Made by a program: the position numbers and the translations under genes
From: Streptosporangium nondiastaticum
GTDB taxonomy: Bacteria; Actinomycetota; Actinomycetes; Streptomycetales; Streptomycetaceae
Reading direction: 5' to 3'
Assembly (NCBI RefSeq): GCF_003011965.1
Contig: NZ_PXWG01000036.1
Location: 1 to 55,621, forward strand
DNA: 55,621 bases
Shown: positions 1 through 8,495 of the stretch, piece after piece
How positions within the stretch are numbered: position 1 is the first letter of the stretch
Layout of the letters: every line of letters starts with the position of its first letter
Notes under the pieces: generated by a model
The model's database searches: none
The model's input: the letters and a program-made list of their open reading frames with translations, nothing else
Told to the model about the DNA's origin: nothing

Positions 1-659
1 AGCAGCCGCTCGGCGTCCGTACGGGCGCGGCGCAGCAGCGCCTCGGCCTCGGCACGGGCCTCGTCGGCGGCGGAGCTGAGCCGGCTCCGGGCCTGCTCGG
101 CCAGGCGCTGGGCCTCGGCGCGGGCCGCGGCCAGGGCCTGCTCGGCCTCCGCCCGGGACTCCTCCAGCAGCCGGCGGGCCTGCGACTCCGTGCGCGCCCG
201 CAGCTGCTCGGCCCACGCGACGTTCTCGTTGACGTGCGACTCGACGGTCTGGCGGCGCTCGTTGAGCTCCTCGTCCAGGCGCTGGCGGCGGGCGACGGCC
301 TCCGCGTGGAGCTCGGCCTCCATCCGCGCCTGGCGCTCGGCCTGCTCCTGCAGCAGCCGCTGCGTCTGCGCCCGGGCCTCGCGCAGCTCGCGCTCGGCGT
401 CCGTACGCATCTGATCCGCCTGAATCTGGGCATTGCGGAGCAACTGCTCCGCCTGGTAACCCATGTCGGCGGTGTCGTACGCCGGGCGGTGGGCGAGATT
501 GCGGCGCGCCTCGTGGAGCTTGGCGCGCAGCACCTCGACCTGGTAGCCGAGGTCGTCGGCGTGCTGGACCGCCTTCTCCCGCTCCTTCTTCAGCCGCTCC
601 ATCTCGGCTTCGAATTGCGAGAGGTGGTCGTCAGCCTCGTAGCGGTCGTTGCCCCGCAC
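1..659 (-). CDS. scy: Scy-like polarity/cytoskeletal coiled-coil protein (5' part; continues past the left edge)
   Basis: Only the first ~219 residues are visible. After a short head (RGNDRYEADDHLSQFEAEM) the protein is almost continuous coiled coil rich in Glu, Ala, Arg and Gln, with runs such as AERELREARAQTQRLLQEQ and a conserved VESHVNENVAWAEQLRARTE block. In Streptomyces, Scy is a very long coiled-coil protein that organises the tip-growth polarisome with DivIVA and FilP; the head and the neighbouring epimerase, thiolase and meaB genes match that locus. The GTG at 657-659 is chosen because a GGGA lies about 8 nt upstream and the family starts here. The C-terminal part and any filP gene are outside the window. 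Confidence 0.88.
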   Translation of the reverse strand, partial: MRGNDRYEADDHLSQFEAEMERLKKEREKAVQHADDLGYQVEVLRAKLHEARRNLAHRPAYDTADMGYQAEQLLRNAQIQADQMRTDAERELREARAQTQRLLQEQAERQARMEAELHAEAVARRQRLDEELNERRQTVESHVNENVAWAEQLRARTESQARRLLEESRAEAEQALAAARAEAQRLAEQARSRLSSAADEARAEAEALLRRARTDAERL

Positions 660-839
660 TGCGCGGTCCCATCCGTCCCCTGGTCGCCTTGGCGGCCGGC
701 CCGTTCCCGCGTGTATCGGTTGGAATCCGGAGCCCGCCCTTCCGAAGAAATGGTGTCAGATCATCGGTACAGCCCGGTCCGGGCCCCCACCCCAGGACCC
801 CGGCCGAACCCGCACTCTACCGGCCGGGGGGAGTGCGGG

Positions 840-1280
840 TCAGTGCTCCTGGTCCGCGGGGGGTGCCGAGGTGACCAGTTCCGTCAGCACGCCGTGGCAG
901 TCCTTGGGGTGCAGGAAGGTGATCCGCGAGCCCATCGAGCCCCGCCGCGGCTCGTCGTAGAGCACCCGGACGCCCTTGTCCCGGATGCCCTCGGAGTCCC
1001 CGTCCACGTCCGCCGTGCCGAACGCGATGTGGTGAACGCCCTCGCCGTTCTTCGCCAGCCACTTGCCCACCGCGGAGTCTTCCCGCGTCGGCTCCAGCAG
1101 CTGCAGGTACGAGGCCCCGCCGTCCGAGGTCTCGTTGATTTTGAGCATGGCCTCACGAACGCCCTGCTCCTCGTTGACCTCGGTGTGGAACACCTCGAAG
1201 CCGTACGTGGCACGGTAGAACTCGACAGTCCGGTCGAGGTCGAAGCAGGCGATCCCGATGTGGTCGATACGCGTCAGCAT
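840..1280 (-). CDS. Methylmalonyl-CoA epimerase
   Basis: A 146-residue protein of the vicinal oxygen chelate fold, the usual size for this enzyme. It interconverts (2R)- and (2S)-methylmalonyl-CoA, linking propionyl-CoA carboxylase to the B12-dependent mutase and supplying polyketide extender units. It opens with LTRIDHIGIACFDLDRTVEFY, carries the metal-ligand His of DHIGI, and has the GEGVHHIAF and CHGVLTEL motifs holding the remaining ligands. The internal ATG at 1278-1280 is preferred over a 12-residue-longer frame (MRDQAVRRCTGS) because family members begin at MLTRIDH; no good Shine-Dalgarno is visible. It is divergent from the thiolase gene and is expected to work with meaB and acyl-CoA mutases. 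Confidence 0.9.
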   Translation of the reverse strand: MLTRIDHIGIACFDLDRTVEFYRATYGFEVFHTEVNEEQGVREAMLKINETSDGGASYLQLLEPTREDSAVGKWLAKNGEGVHHIAFGTADVDGDSEGIRDKGVRVLYDEPRRGSMGSRITFLHPKDCHGVLTELVTSAPPADQEH

Positions 1281-1487
1281 GGAACCAGTGCACCGCCGTA
1301 CGGCTTGGTCACGCAACGTGTACGCAACGTGCTTGCGATCACACCCGTTGCCCGGTGACCGCGCGGGTACCGCTCAGTACATTGACGGAAACCACCGTGC
1401 TGCACTCCCCGGGGGGCAACCCCCGGACCCCCGGCCGGAAGCGCCGGGCGCCCCGTCGACCATCCACCACCCGAAAGGGCCGCTGCC

Positions 1488-2705
1488 ATGACTGGTAGGA
1501 ACGGCAACGCCGGCACCACTTCCGTGATCGTCGCGGGCGCCCGCACGCCCATGGGCAAGCTGCTCGGCTCCCTGCGCAGCTTCTCCGCGGCCGACCTGGG
1601 CGGCTTCGCCATCAAGGCGGCCCTCGACCGGGCCGGCATCGGCGGCGACCAGGTGCAGTACGTGATCATGGGTCAGGTGCTGCAGGCCGGCGCCGGGCAG
1701 ATCCCGGCCCGCCAGGCGGCGGTCAAGGGCGGCATCCCCATGCACGTCCCCGCCCTCACCATCAACAAGGTCTGCCTCTCCGGCCTGGACGCCATCGCGC
1801 TGGCCGACCAGCTCATCCGCGCGGGCGAGTTCGACATCGTGGTGGCCGGCGGCCAGGAGTCCATGACCAACGCCCCGCACCTGCTGCCCAAGTCCCGCGA
1901 GGGCTACAAGTACGGCGCCATCGAGATGCTCGACTCGATGGACCACGACGGCCTCACCGACTCCTTCGAGTCCATCGCCATGGGCGCCTCCACCGAGAAC
2001 CACAACACCCGCCTCGGCATCGGCCGCGCCGAGCAGGACGAGATCGGCGCCCGCTCCCACCAGCGCGCCGCCGCCGCCCAGAAGAACGGCATCTTCGAGG
2101 CCGAGATCACCCCCGTCGAGGTCCCGCAGCGCAAGGGCGACCCGGTCGTCTTCGCCCACGACGAGGGCGTCCGCGGCGACACCACCGTCGAGGTCCTCGG
2201 CCGGCTGCGCCCGTCCTTCCGCAAGGACGGCACGATCACCGCCGGCACCTCCTCGCAGATCTCCGACGGCGCCGCCGCCGTCGTCGTGATGAGCAAGGCC
2301 AAGGCCGAGGAGCTGGGCCTCGACTGGATCGCCGAGATCGGCGCCCACGGCAACGTCGCCGGCCCCGACAACTCCCTGCACTCCCAGCCCTCCAACGCCA
2401 TCAAGCACGCGGTGGGCCGCGAGGGCCTGACCGTCGAGGACCTCGACCTCATCGAGATCAACGAGGCGTTCGCCGCGGTCCTCGTGCAGTCAATCAAGGA
2501 CCTCGGCGTATCCCCGGAAAAGGTGAACGTCAACGGCGGGGCCATCGCGCTCGGCCACCCGATCGGCATGTCCGGCGCCCGCACCGTCCTCCACCTCGCG
2601 CTGGAGCTCAAGCGGCGCGGCGGCGGCATCGGCGCGGCGGCCCTGTGCGGCGGCGGCGGCCAGGGCGACGCCCTGATCATCCGGGTGCCCGGCAACGGCA
2701 AGTAA
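1488..2705 (+). CDS. Acetyl-CoA C-acetyltransferase (biosynthetic-type thiolase)
   Basis: A 405-residue thiolase. It condenses two acetyl-CoA to acetoacetyl-CoA or runs the reverse thiolysis. The nucleophilic Cys96 sits in NKVCLSGLDAIA, His357 in GGAIALGHPIGMSG, and the second catalytic Cys387 in the C-terminal CGGGGQGDA motif, so all active-site elements are intact. The ATG follows a weak AAGGG. In Streptomyces a thiolase here feeds ethylmalonyl-CoA and butyryl-CoA metabolism, which fits the epimerase, meaB and icmA nearby. It is 40 nt upstream of meaB in the same direction and probably cotranscribed with it. Confidence 0.93.
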   Translation: MTGRNGNAGTTSVIVAGARTPMGKLLGSLRSFSAADLGGFAIKAALDRAGIGGDQVQYVIMGQVLQAGAGQIPARQAAVKGGIPMHVPALTINKVCLSGLDAIALADQLIRAGEFDIVVAGGQESMTNAPHLLPKSREGYKYGAIEMLDSMDHDGLTDSFESIAMGASTENHNTRLGIGRAEQDEIGARSHQRAAAAQKNGIFEAEITPVEVPQRKGDPVVFAHDEGVRGDTTVEVLGRLRPSFRKDGTITAGTSSQISDGAAAVVVMSKAKAEELGLDWIAEIGAHGNVAGPDNSLHSQPSNAIKHAVGREGLTVEDLDLIEINEAFAAVLVQSIKDLGVSPEKVNVNGGAIALGHPIGMSGARTVLHLALELKRRGGGIGAAALCGGGGQGDALIIRVPGNGK

Positions 2706-2745
2706 CCGCACTGCCGGAGAGCCCCCTTACGAGAACGGAGCCGTG

Positions 2746-3702
2746 ATGGTGGACGTCCCCGCCCTGGTGGAGCAGGCCCGCGAGGGCCGGCCGCGCGCCG
2801 TGGCCCGGCTGATCTCCCTGGTGGAGGGGGCGTCCCCGCACCTGCGCGACGTCATGGCCGCGCTGGCCCCGCTGACCGGCGGCGCGTACGTCGTCGGCCT
2901 CACCGGCTCGCCCGGCGTCGGCAAGTCCACGTCCACGTCGGCGCTGGTCAGCGCGTACCGCCGGATGGGCAAGCGGGTCGGCGTGCTGGCCGTCGACCCG
3001 TCCTCGCCGTTCTCGGGCGGCGCCCTCCTCGGCGACCGCGTACGGATGTCCGACCACGCCTCCGACCCCGGCGTCTACATCCGCTCCATGGCCACCCGCG
3101 GCCACCTGGGCGGCCTGGCCTGGGCGGCCCCGCAGGCCATCCGCGTGCTGGACGCGGCCGGGTGCGACGTGATCCTCGTCGAGACCGTCGGCGTCGGCCA
3201 GTCCGAGGTGGAGATCGCCTCCCAGGCCGACACGAGCGTGGTGCTCCTCGCCCCGGGGATGGGCGACGGCATCCAGGCCGCGAAGGCCGGAATCCTGGAG
3301 ATCGGCGACGTCTACGTCGTCAACAAGGCCGACCGCGACGGCGCCGACGCCACGGCGCGCGAGCTCAACCACATGCTGGGCCTCGGCGAGGCCCGCGCCC
3401 CCGGCGACTGGCGGCCGCCCATCGTCAAGACCGTGGCCGCGCGCGGCGAGGGCACGGACGAGCTGGTCGAGGCGCTGGAGAAGCACCGGGCCTGGATGGA
3501 GGAGCGGGGCGTCCTGGCGGACCGCCGCACGGCCCGGGCCGCCCGCGAGGTCGAGACCATCGCCGTCACGGCGCTGCGCGAACGCATCGCCGACCTCCAC
3601 GGCGACCGGCGCCTGACCGCTCTGGCGGAGCGCATCGTGGGCGGCTCGCTGGACCCGTACGCGGCGGCGGACGAACTGGTGGCGGGGCTCACCAACAGCT
3701 GA
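2746..3702 (+). CDS. meaB: MeaB-type G3E GTPase, acyl-CoA mutase chaperone
   Basis: A 318-residue P-loop GTPase of the ArgK/MeaB family. MeaB proteins protect and reload B12-dependent methylmalonyl-CoA or isobutyryl-CoA mutases. The Walker A motif GSPGVGKST is near residue 50, followed by VDPSSPFSGGALLGDRVRM, ETVGVGQSEVEI (switch region and Walker B) and the guanine-specificity motif NKAD. GTG (2743) and ATG (2746) are adjacent; ATG is preferred because GGAG at 2737-2740 sits 5 nt before it but only 2 nt before GTG. Downstream of the thiolase; the likely client enzyme IcmA is about 8 kb away. Confidence 0.93.
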   Translation: MVDVPALVEQAREGRPRAVARLISLVEGASPHLRDVMAALAPLTGGAYVVGLTGSPGVGKSTSTSALVSAYRRMGKRVGVLAVDPSSPFSGGALLGDRVRMSDHASDPGVYIRSMATRGHLGGLAWAAPQAIRVLDAAGCDVILVETVGVGQSEVEIASQADTSVVLLAPGMGDGIQAAKAGILEIGDVYVVNKADRDGADATARELNHMLGLGEARAPGDWRPPIVKTVAARGEGTDELVEALEKHRAWMEERGVLADRRTARAAREVETIAVTALRERIADLHGDRRLTALAERIVGGSLDPYAAADELVAGLTNS

Positions 3703-3739
3703 GCGCCCGGCGGCCGTCCGGCCGCTCCCGTCACAGAAG

Positions 3740-3780
3740 GCTCACCTGTCATAGAAGCTCACCTGTCATAGAACGCTCAC
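3740..3780. repeat. 17-nt tandem direct repeat
   Basis: GCTCACCTGTCATAGAA occurs twice head to tail (3740-3756 and 3757-3773) and a partial third copy GCTCAC follows at 3775-3780. It lies in the 154-nt gap between meaB and the penicillin-binding protein gene. It could be a slippage duplication or an iterated binding site; nothing else decides. Confidence 0.8.
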
Positions 3781-3856
3781 ACGAATAACTGAACCGGATC
3801 TTGCTCCGGGATCGTCTCCACCGACGTACCCCGTTCCCGTCGAGAGCGATCAGCCC

Positions 3857-5755
3857 TTGAGCAAGAACCGGCACAAACCGCGTCCCCGCCGCCGCACCAC
3901 GGACGAGCCGGCAGCCCGCAAGCGCTTCGTCGACTACCCGCGCCGGGGGAGACGCGGCGTGCGCCGCTGGCTCCCGTCGTGGCGGCAGTGGCTGGGGACG
4001 GTGCTGTTCTTCCTCGCGTGCGCGACGGGCCTCTTCGCGTACGTCTACGCCACCGTCGACATCCCCGACGAGAACGCGGCGGCCCGCCAGGAGGCCAACA
4101 CCTACTACTGGTCGGACGGTTCGCAGCTCGCGAGCGTCGGCGAGGTCAACCGCACCATCGTCCACCTGTCCGACGTGCCGGAGTCCGCACAGAACGCGGT
4201 GATAGCCGCCGAGAACGAGAGCTTCTACCGTGACCGCGGAGTCTCGTTCAAGGGCATCCTGCGGGCCTTCGCCAGCACGGCGGGCGGCGAGGAGACGCAG
4301 GGCGGCTCCACGATCACCCAGCAGTACGTGAAGAACACCTACCTCTCCCAGGAGCAGACGGCCACGAGGAAGGTCAGGGAACTCGTCATCGCCCTGAAGG
4401 TGGACCGGACCAAGAGCAAGCAGGAGGTCCTGCAGGGCTACCTCAACACCAGCTGGTTCGGGCGCGGGGCGTACGGGATCGAGGCCGCGGCGCAGTCCTA
4501 CTACGGCATTCCCGCAAAGAAGCTGAATCCGAGTCAGAGCGCCATGCTGGCGGCCCTGTTGAAGGGGGCCGAGCTCTACGATCCGTCGGTCAGCGCGGGC
4601 AACCACGAGCGGGCGGTGGACCGCTGGAAGTGGATCCTCGACCGGGAGGTGCGGACCGGCCGGATGTCGCGCGCCGAACGCGACACGTACCGGGACTTCC
4701 CCGAGCCCCGCAAGCCGTCCATGGCGGGCGGCCTCCGCGGCCAGACCGGCTACCTCGTCGACGTCGCCAACAAGTACATCAAGCAGCGGGCCATGCTCAC
4801 CGAGCAGGACCTGGCCCACGGCGGCTACCGGATCCACACCACCTTCGACAAGAACCGGACGCAGCGGCTGAAGGAGGCCGTCGACGACGTCGTCACCAAG
4901 GACATCGACCCCGGCAAGCGCCCGGAGACCGACTCGGACGTCCAGGTCGGCGCGGCCTCCGTGCGCCCCTCGGACGGTGCCGTCCTCGCCCTCTACGGCG
5001 GGCCCGACGCCACGAAGCACTTCGCCAACAACGCCGACACCTCGGGCGTTCCCGTGGGCTCCGCGTTCAAGCCGTTCGTCCTGGCCGCGGCCCTGGAGGG
5101 CGGGGCGGACGCGGACAGTTACTACGACGACGCCGGCAAGCTGAAGCCGGGCTCCGGAGCGGGCCCCGACGAGAACCACCCGACCCTGCGCCGTGCGCTG
5201 ACGTCCGGCGGCAACGCCACGTACGTCCGCCTGGGCAAGGAGACCGGGATGGCGCAGGTCCGGGACACGGCCGTGCGCGCCGGACTCCTCAAGGGCAGCA
5301 TGGCCGGCCCGGACGAGTCGTTCCCCGTCGGCTCGTCCACGCCGAGCGCCGTGCGCATGGCCGCCGCGTACGGCACGTTCGCCGGGCAGGGCCTGCAGAA
5401 CGACCCCTACTCGGTGACCAAAGTCGTCAAGGACGGCCGCTCGGTGGGGGGTTTCGAGAGCCGCGCCAAGGCGAGGCGGGTCTTCTCCAAGGAGACCGCG
5501 GAGGAGGTCACGGAGGGCCTGCGCACCCCGGAGGGCCACGCGGCGGCCCGCACCGGCGACCAGGACCGGATGAACTCGGCCTGGTACGTGGGCTACACGG
5601 ACAGTCTGTCCACGGCCGTCACCATGTTCCGCACCAAGCCGGACGGGGGGCCGCTCCTGCCGATGGCCGCGGTGGGAGGTGAGGACTCCCGGCGCGGCAC
5701 CGTCTTCCCGGCCCGCATCTGGGCCGGTTACACGGGGACGGCGGACCGCCCCTGA
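3857..5755 (+). CDS. Class A penicillin-binding protein with degenerate transpeptidase motifs
   Basis: A 632-residue membrane protein: a basic cytoplasmic tail, one transmembrane helix (about 44-66), a GT51 transglycosylase domain (about 85-290) and a shortened penicillin-binding domain. The glycosyltransferase site looks usable, although the usual EDxxFxxHxG is here ENESFYRDRG (E119 kept); GGSTITQQYVKN, RKVRE and GYLNTSWFGRG are conserved. In the second domain the SxxK box is S402-A-F-K, but SxN is altered (S450-G-G-N) and the KTG(T/S) box reads R565-T-G-D. The start is a TTG at 3857 with a weak GAGAG 10 nt upstream; no longer start exists. Probably a transglycosylase whose transpeptidase activity is impaired. 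Convergent with the MarR gene. Confidence 0.85.
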   Translation: MSKNRHKPRPRRRTTDEPAARKRFVDYPRRGRRGVRRWLPSWRQWLGTVLFFLACATGLFAYVYATVDIPDENAAARQEANTYYWSDGSQLASVGEVNRTIVHLSDVPESAQNAVIAAENESFYRDRGVSFKGILRAFASTAGGEETQGGSTITQQYVKNTYLSQEQTATRKVRELVIALKVDRTKSKQEVLQGYLNTSWFGRGAYGIEAAAQSYYGIPAKKLNPSQSAMLAALLKGAELYDPSVSAGNHERAVDRWKWILDREVRTGRMSRAERDTYRDFPEPRKPSMAGGLRGQTGYLVDVANKYIKQRAMLTEQDLAHGGYRIHTTFDKNRTQRLKEAVDDVVTKDIDPGKRPETDSDVQVGAASVRPSDGAVLALYGGPDATKHFANNADTSGVPVGSAFKPFVLAAALEGGADADSYYDDAGKLKPGSGAGPDENHPTLRRALTSGGNATYVRLGKETGMAQVRDTAVRAGLLKGSMAGPDESFPVGSSTPSAVRMAAAYGTFAGQGLQNDPYSVTKVVKDGRSVGGFESRAKARRVFSKETAEEVTEGLRTPEGHAAARTGDQDRMNSAWYVGYTDSLSTAVTMFRTKPDGGPLLPMAAVGGEDSRRGTVFPARIWAGYTGTADRP

Positions 5756-5763
5756 CGAGTGGG

Positions 5764-6246
5764 TCAGGTGCGGCCGCGGAGCGAGCGGAGGTGCTGGGCC
5801 ACCGGGGTCAGGGAGGCGTGCAGCGACTTGAGGTCGGCCTCGCCCAGGAGGTCGATGAAGTGCTCGCGCACCGAGGCGACGTGGTGCGGGGCCACCTGGC
5901 GCATCGTGTCCCAGCCGTGCTCCGTGAGGACGGCGTACAGGCCCCGGCGGTCCGACTCGCAGTTCTCGCGGCGGACCAGGCCCGCGTTCTCCATGCGGGT
6001 GATCTGGTGCGAGAGACGGCTCTTCGACTGCAGGGTGGCGGTGGCGAGGTCGCTCATCCGCATCCGGTGGTCCTCGGACTCCGAGAGGTTGACCAGGATC
6101 TCGTAGTCGTTGTTGGTGAGGCCGAACGGCTGCAGGTCCCGTTCGAGCTGGTGCATCAGCAGGCGGCTGACGTCCAGGTGGGCGCGCCAGGCGCGCTGTT
6201 CCTCTTCGCTGAGCCAGCGGGTGCCGTTCTCGGTGTCCATAGACAT
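5764..6246 (-). CDS. MarR-family transcriptional regulator
   Basis: A 160-residue winged-helix regulator. The family fold is visible as a dimerisation helix (EEEQRAWRAHLDVSRLLMHQL), the recognition region RMSDLATATLQSKSRLSHQITRMENAGLV and the wing RRENCESDRRGLYAVLTEHG. MarR proteins bind palindromes as dimers and usually repress their own and neighbouring genes until a small ligand binds. The start has no Shine-Dalgarno; a TAGAAT box ends 6 nt before the ATG, so a leaderless mRNA is likely. It lies downstream of the three AIM24 genes in the same direction, behind a hairpin. Its target and ligand are unknown. Confidence 0.9.
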   Translation of the reverse strand: MSMDTENGTRWLSEEEQRAWRAHLDVSRLLMHQLERDLQPFGLTNNDYEILVNLSESEDHRMRMSDLATATLQSKSRLSHQITRMENAGLVRRENCESDRRGLYAVLTEHGWDTMRQVAPHHVASVREHFIDLLGEADLKSLHASLTPVAQHLRSLRGRT

Positions 6247-6252
6247 AGAGGA

Positions 6253-6258
6253 ATTCTA
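6253..6258 (-). promoter_or_regulatory. Predicted -10 box of a leaderless marR transcript
   Basis: TAGAAT on the minus strand matches the Streptomyces -10 consensus TANNNT and is separated from the marR ATG by only 6 nt, so transcription should begin at or next to the start codon. The AT-rich stretch just upstream (CTTTCAACTTTC) could hold the operator. Confidence 0.55.
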
Positions 6259-6290
6259 CCTAAGAAAGTTGAAAGATTAACCAGTGTGGG

Positions 6291-6330
6291 TGCGGAGTGT
6301 GAGGTCACACGTTCGACGTCACACTCCGCA
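6291..6330. terminator. Hairpin between the AIM24 operon and marR
   Basis: A perfect 12-bp inverted repeat, TGCGGAGTGTGA (6291-6302) and TCACACTCCGCA (6319-6330), with a 16-nt loop. It starts 10 nt after the last AIM24 stop codon in the direction of transcription and upstream of the marR promoter, so a terminator is most likely; a protein-binding palindrome is possible. Confidence 0.65.
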
Positions 6331-6339
6331 GAGTACCGC

Positions 6340-7113
6340 TCACAGCCCGAAGCGGCGCTGGAGGTCTCCGAGCTGGCCCGGCATCCGGGGCATAGATGGC
6401 TGATTAGACGGGGTTGCGTGCGGCACCCCCGCCTGGTCCGGGACCTCGCCCGTGGGGATGTCGGCCATCAGCTGCTCGGTGGACTGCAGCAGTACCGTAC
6501 CGGCACCCACGAACTCGAACTGGTGCTCCTCGCCCGAGGTCCCGCCCAGCCCCGTGAACGCCCGCACGCCGCCCAGCACGCCCCGCAGGTACTGGTGGTC
6601 GTAGTGGTGACAGGGGGAGGGACAGTCCGCCCAGCCGACGAGGGCCTGCGGGTCCACCCGGACGGGTGGCTCGACGAAGACGACCGGGCCGTTGGAGGCC
6701 GCCACGAACTTGCCCGTGCCGATGAGCGTCAGGAAGCCCGGCACGATCGACTGCTTGAGCGACAGCGACGGCTGGAACGCCAGCAGGTTCCCCGACCGCA
6801 CCGTCAGATTGCCGTCCTCCAGGTCGTAGGAGTTGACGTCGAAACTGCGGTCCGCGAGCAGCATCTTGCCCCGCCCCTCGGCGACCACCCAGTCCGCGGC
6901 GTGCAGCGGCGAGTGGAAGCTGTGCGCGATGAGGCGGTCCAGGCGGCCGTGGCCGATGCCGTGGAAGTCGATGCGCCCGTAATAGGCGATCATCTTGCCC
7001 TTCTGCAGGAACCACTGGCCGTCCAGGTCCACGCTGAAGGCGTACGGATTGACGTTGTCGTCGGCCGGCAGGGTGTGCGCGTCGAAGACGACCGGACCGT
7101 TCACCGAGCTCAC
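6340..7113 (-). CDS. AIM24 family protein (third of three)
   Basis: A 257-residue member of the AIM24/DUF124 beta-sheet family, related in fold to tryptophan-RNA-binding attenuation proteins. The repeated family pattern is visible: MIAYYGRIDFHG, LIAHSFHSPLHAADW, NLLAFQPSLSLKQSIVPG, TLIGTGKFVAASNGPVVFV and VDPQALVGWADCP. The molecular role of bacterial members is not established. It carries an extra C-terminal tail (from about residue 225) rich in Pro, Gln and Gly that the two upstream copies lack. Its ATG overlaps the stop codon of the middle gene by 4 nt, implying translational coupling. Confidence 0.87.
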   Translation of the reverse strand: MSSVNGPVVFDAHTLPADDNVNPYAFSVDLDGQWFLQKGKMIAYYGRIDFHGIGHGRLDRLIAHSFHSPLHAADWVVAEGRGKMLLADRSFDVNSYDLEDGNLTVRSGNLLAFQPSLSLKQSIVPGFLTLIGTGKFVAASNGPVVFVEPPVRVDPQALVGWADCPSPCHHYDHQYLRGVLGGVRAFTGLGGTSGEEHQFEFVGAGTVLLQSTEQLMADIPTGEVPDQAGVPHATPSNQPSMPRMPGQLGDLQRRFGL

Positions 7114-7760
7114 AGCTTCTCCTCGCTGGCCTGTACGTACACCGTGCCCTCGCCGGACAGCTCCAGCTGGAAGGCCTCCCCGGAGCCGCGCCCCACCATC
7201 TCGCGCCAGCCGATCGCCGTGGAGAGCTTGCTGCGGACGTCACCGCGGTGCGCGACGTACGCCTGCGGGTCCACGTGCACGGGGCGGCCCGAGCGGATCG
7301 GCAGCTCGATGACGCCGCCGTGGGCCATCACGGCGACCGCGCCGCGGCCCTTGAGCGTGGTCGTGAACAGGCCCTGGCCGGTGACCTGCCCGCGGACCAT
7401 GCCCATCACGCCGCCCTGCGAGCCCATGAACATGGTGCCCTGCTGCAGGGAGCCGTCGAAGGCGAGCAGGCGGTCCGCCTCCACGTAGAGCGTCTCGCCC
7501 GCCAGCTCCACCACGTGCACGTGGTGGCCGCCGTGGCCGAACATCACCGTGCCGCTGCCCTCCACGGTCATCAGCGGAGTGGCCTCATTGGCGACGCGGC
7601 GGCCGATCATGCCCAGGACACCGCCCTGGCCGCCGGTGATCGACGGGGTGAAGGAGACGTCGCCCTTGTAGGCGAGCATCGCGCCGCGCTGGCTGAAGAG
7701 GCGCTGACCGGGCACGACCGTCGCCTCGACCATGCGGGAGTTGAGAGGCCGGAACGGCAT
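7110..7760 (-). CDS. AIM24 family protein (second of three)
   Basis: A 216-residue AIM24/DUF124 protein with GAMLAYKGDVSFTPS, MTVEGSGTVMFGHGGHHVHV, LYVEADRLLAFDGSLQQG, TLKGRGAVAVMAHGGVIELP and VDPQAYVAHRGDV. The Gly-rich stretch GGQGGVLGMIGRR and GSQGGVMGMVRGQ resembles membrane-associated segments in the family. Its ATG shares one base with the stop codon of the first AIM24 gene (TGATG). The three tandem paralogues probably form a hetero-oligomer, which is inference. Confidence 0.88.
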   Translation of the reverse strand: MPFRPLNSRMVEATVVPGQRLFSQRGAMLAYKGDVSFTPSITGGQGGVLGMIGRRVANEATPLMTVEGSGTVMFGHGGHHVHVVELAGETLYVEADRLLAFDGSLQQGTMFMGSQGGVMGMVRGQVTGQGLFTTTLKGRGAVAVMAHGGVIELPIRSGRPVHVDPQAYVAHRGDVRSKLSTAIGWREMVGRGSGEAFQLELSGEGTVYVQASEEKL

Positions 7761-8398
7761 CAGACGTCACCCCCGAACGTCGTGCGCTCGCTCGGCTGGA
7801 CGTACACGAGACCCTCGCCCTCGAAGCGGATCTGGAAGGCCTCGCCGGAGCCCTCGCCGATGAACGTGCGGAAGTTGACCCCGGACTGGAAATGCTGCTT
7901 GAGCTTGCCGGTGTGGGCTATGTACGCCCCCGGGTCGACCTGCAGGGGCGTGGACGGTGTCACGCGCAGGACGATCGCCGTGCCGTCCGACATGATCGCC
8001 GCCTGGCCCGAGCCCTCCACGGTCGTCGTGAAGAGGCCGTTGCCCTGGGAGGCGCCGCGCAGGCCCGTGAACGTCGTGCCCGTGCGGAGGGAGGAGTCGG
8101 CGGCGAGGAGGTTGCTCGCCTCCACGTAGAGCGTCTCGCCGCGGAGGGAGACGAGGTTGATCTCGGTCGCCCGGTCGGCGAAGTAGCAGGTGCCGTGCCC
8201 CTTCACCTCCATCACTTCCATCTGCTCGCCGGTGAGCCGGCGCGTGACCATGCCGCGGAGGCCGTCACCGCCGCCGCTCATCTTCTTGAACGTCATGTCG
8301 CCCTCGTACGCGACCATCGACCCGTTCTTGGCCTTGACCGCGTCGCCCGTCAGGTCGACGGCGAGGACTTTGCTCCCCTGGAGCCGAAACTGTGCCAC
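7760..8398 (-). CDS. AIM24 family protein (first of three)
   Basis: A 212-residue AIM24/DUF124 protein (GSMVAYEGDMTFKK, LYVEASNLLAADSSLRTG, TVEGSGQAAIMSDG, VDPGAYIAHTGKL, GEGSGEAFQIRFEGEGLVYVQPSE). It is the promoter-proximal gene of the trio. The GTG start has no Shine-Dalgarno; a TAGCGT box on the minus strand ends 6 nt upstream, so a leaderless mRNA is likely. It is divergent from the DUF3817 gene at 8572, and a CRP-like palindrome lies in the shared region. Confidence 0.88.
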   Translation of the reverse strand: MAQFRLQGSKVLAVDLTGDAVKAKNGSMVAYEGDMTFKKMSGGGDGLRGMVTRRLTGEQMEVMEVKGHGTCYFADRATEINLVSLRGETLYVEASNLLAADSSLRTGTTFTGLRGASQGNGLFTTTVEGSGQAAIMSDGTAIVLRVTPSTPLQVDPGAYIAHTGKLKQHFQSGVNFRTFIGEGSGEAFQIRFEGEGLVYVQPSERTTFGGDV

Positions 8399-8404
8399 GG
8401 GAGG

Positions 8405-8410
8405 ACGCTA
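8405..8410 (-). promoter_or_regulatory. Predicted -10 box of the leaderless AIM24 transcript
   Basis: TAGCGT on the minus strand fits TANNNT and ends 6 nt before the GTG of the first AIM24 gene. The bases between them are CCTCCC in mRNA sense, which cannot act as a Shine-Dalgarno. Confidence 0.5.
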
Positions 8411-8495
8411 GCGGGCGGACTCGCCGGACGGACAGGGCCTTGGACCCGGAACGGCCCCGGATTCAGGCATCCGGGACGAGGCTGCAACAATGGAC

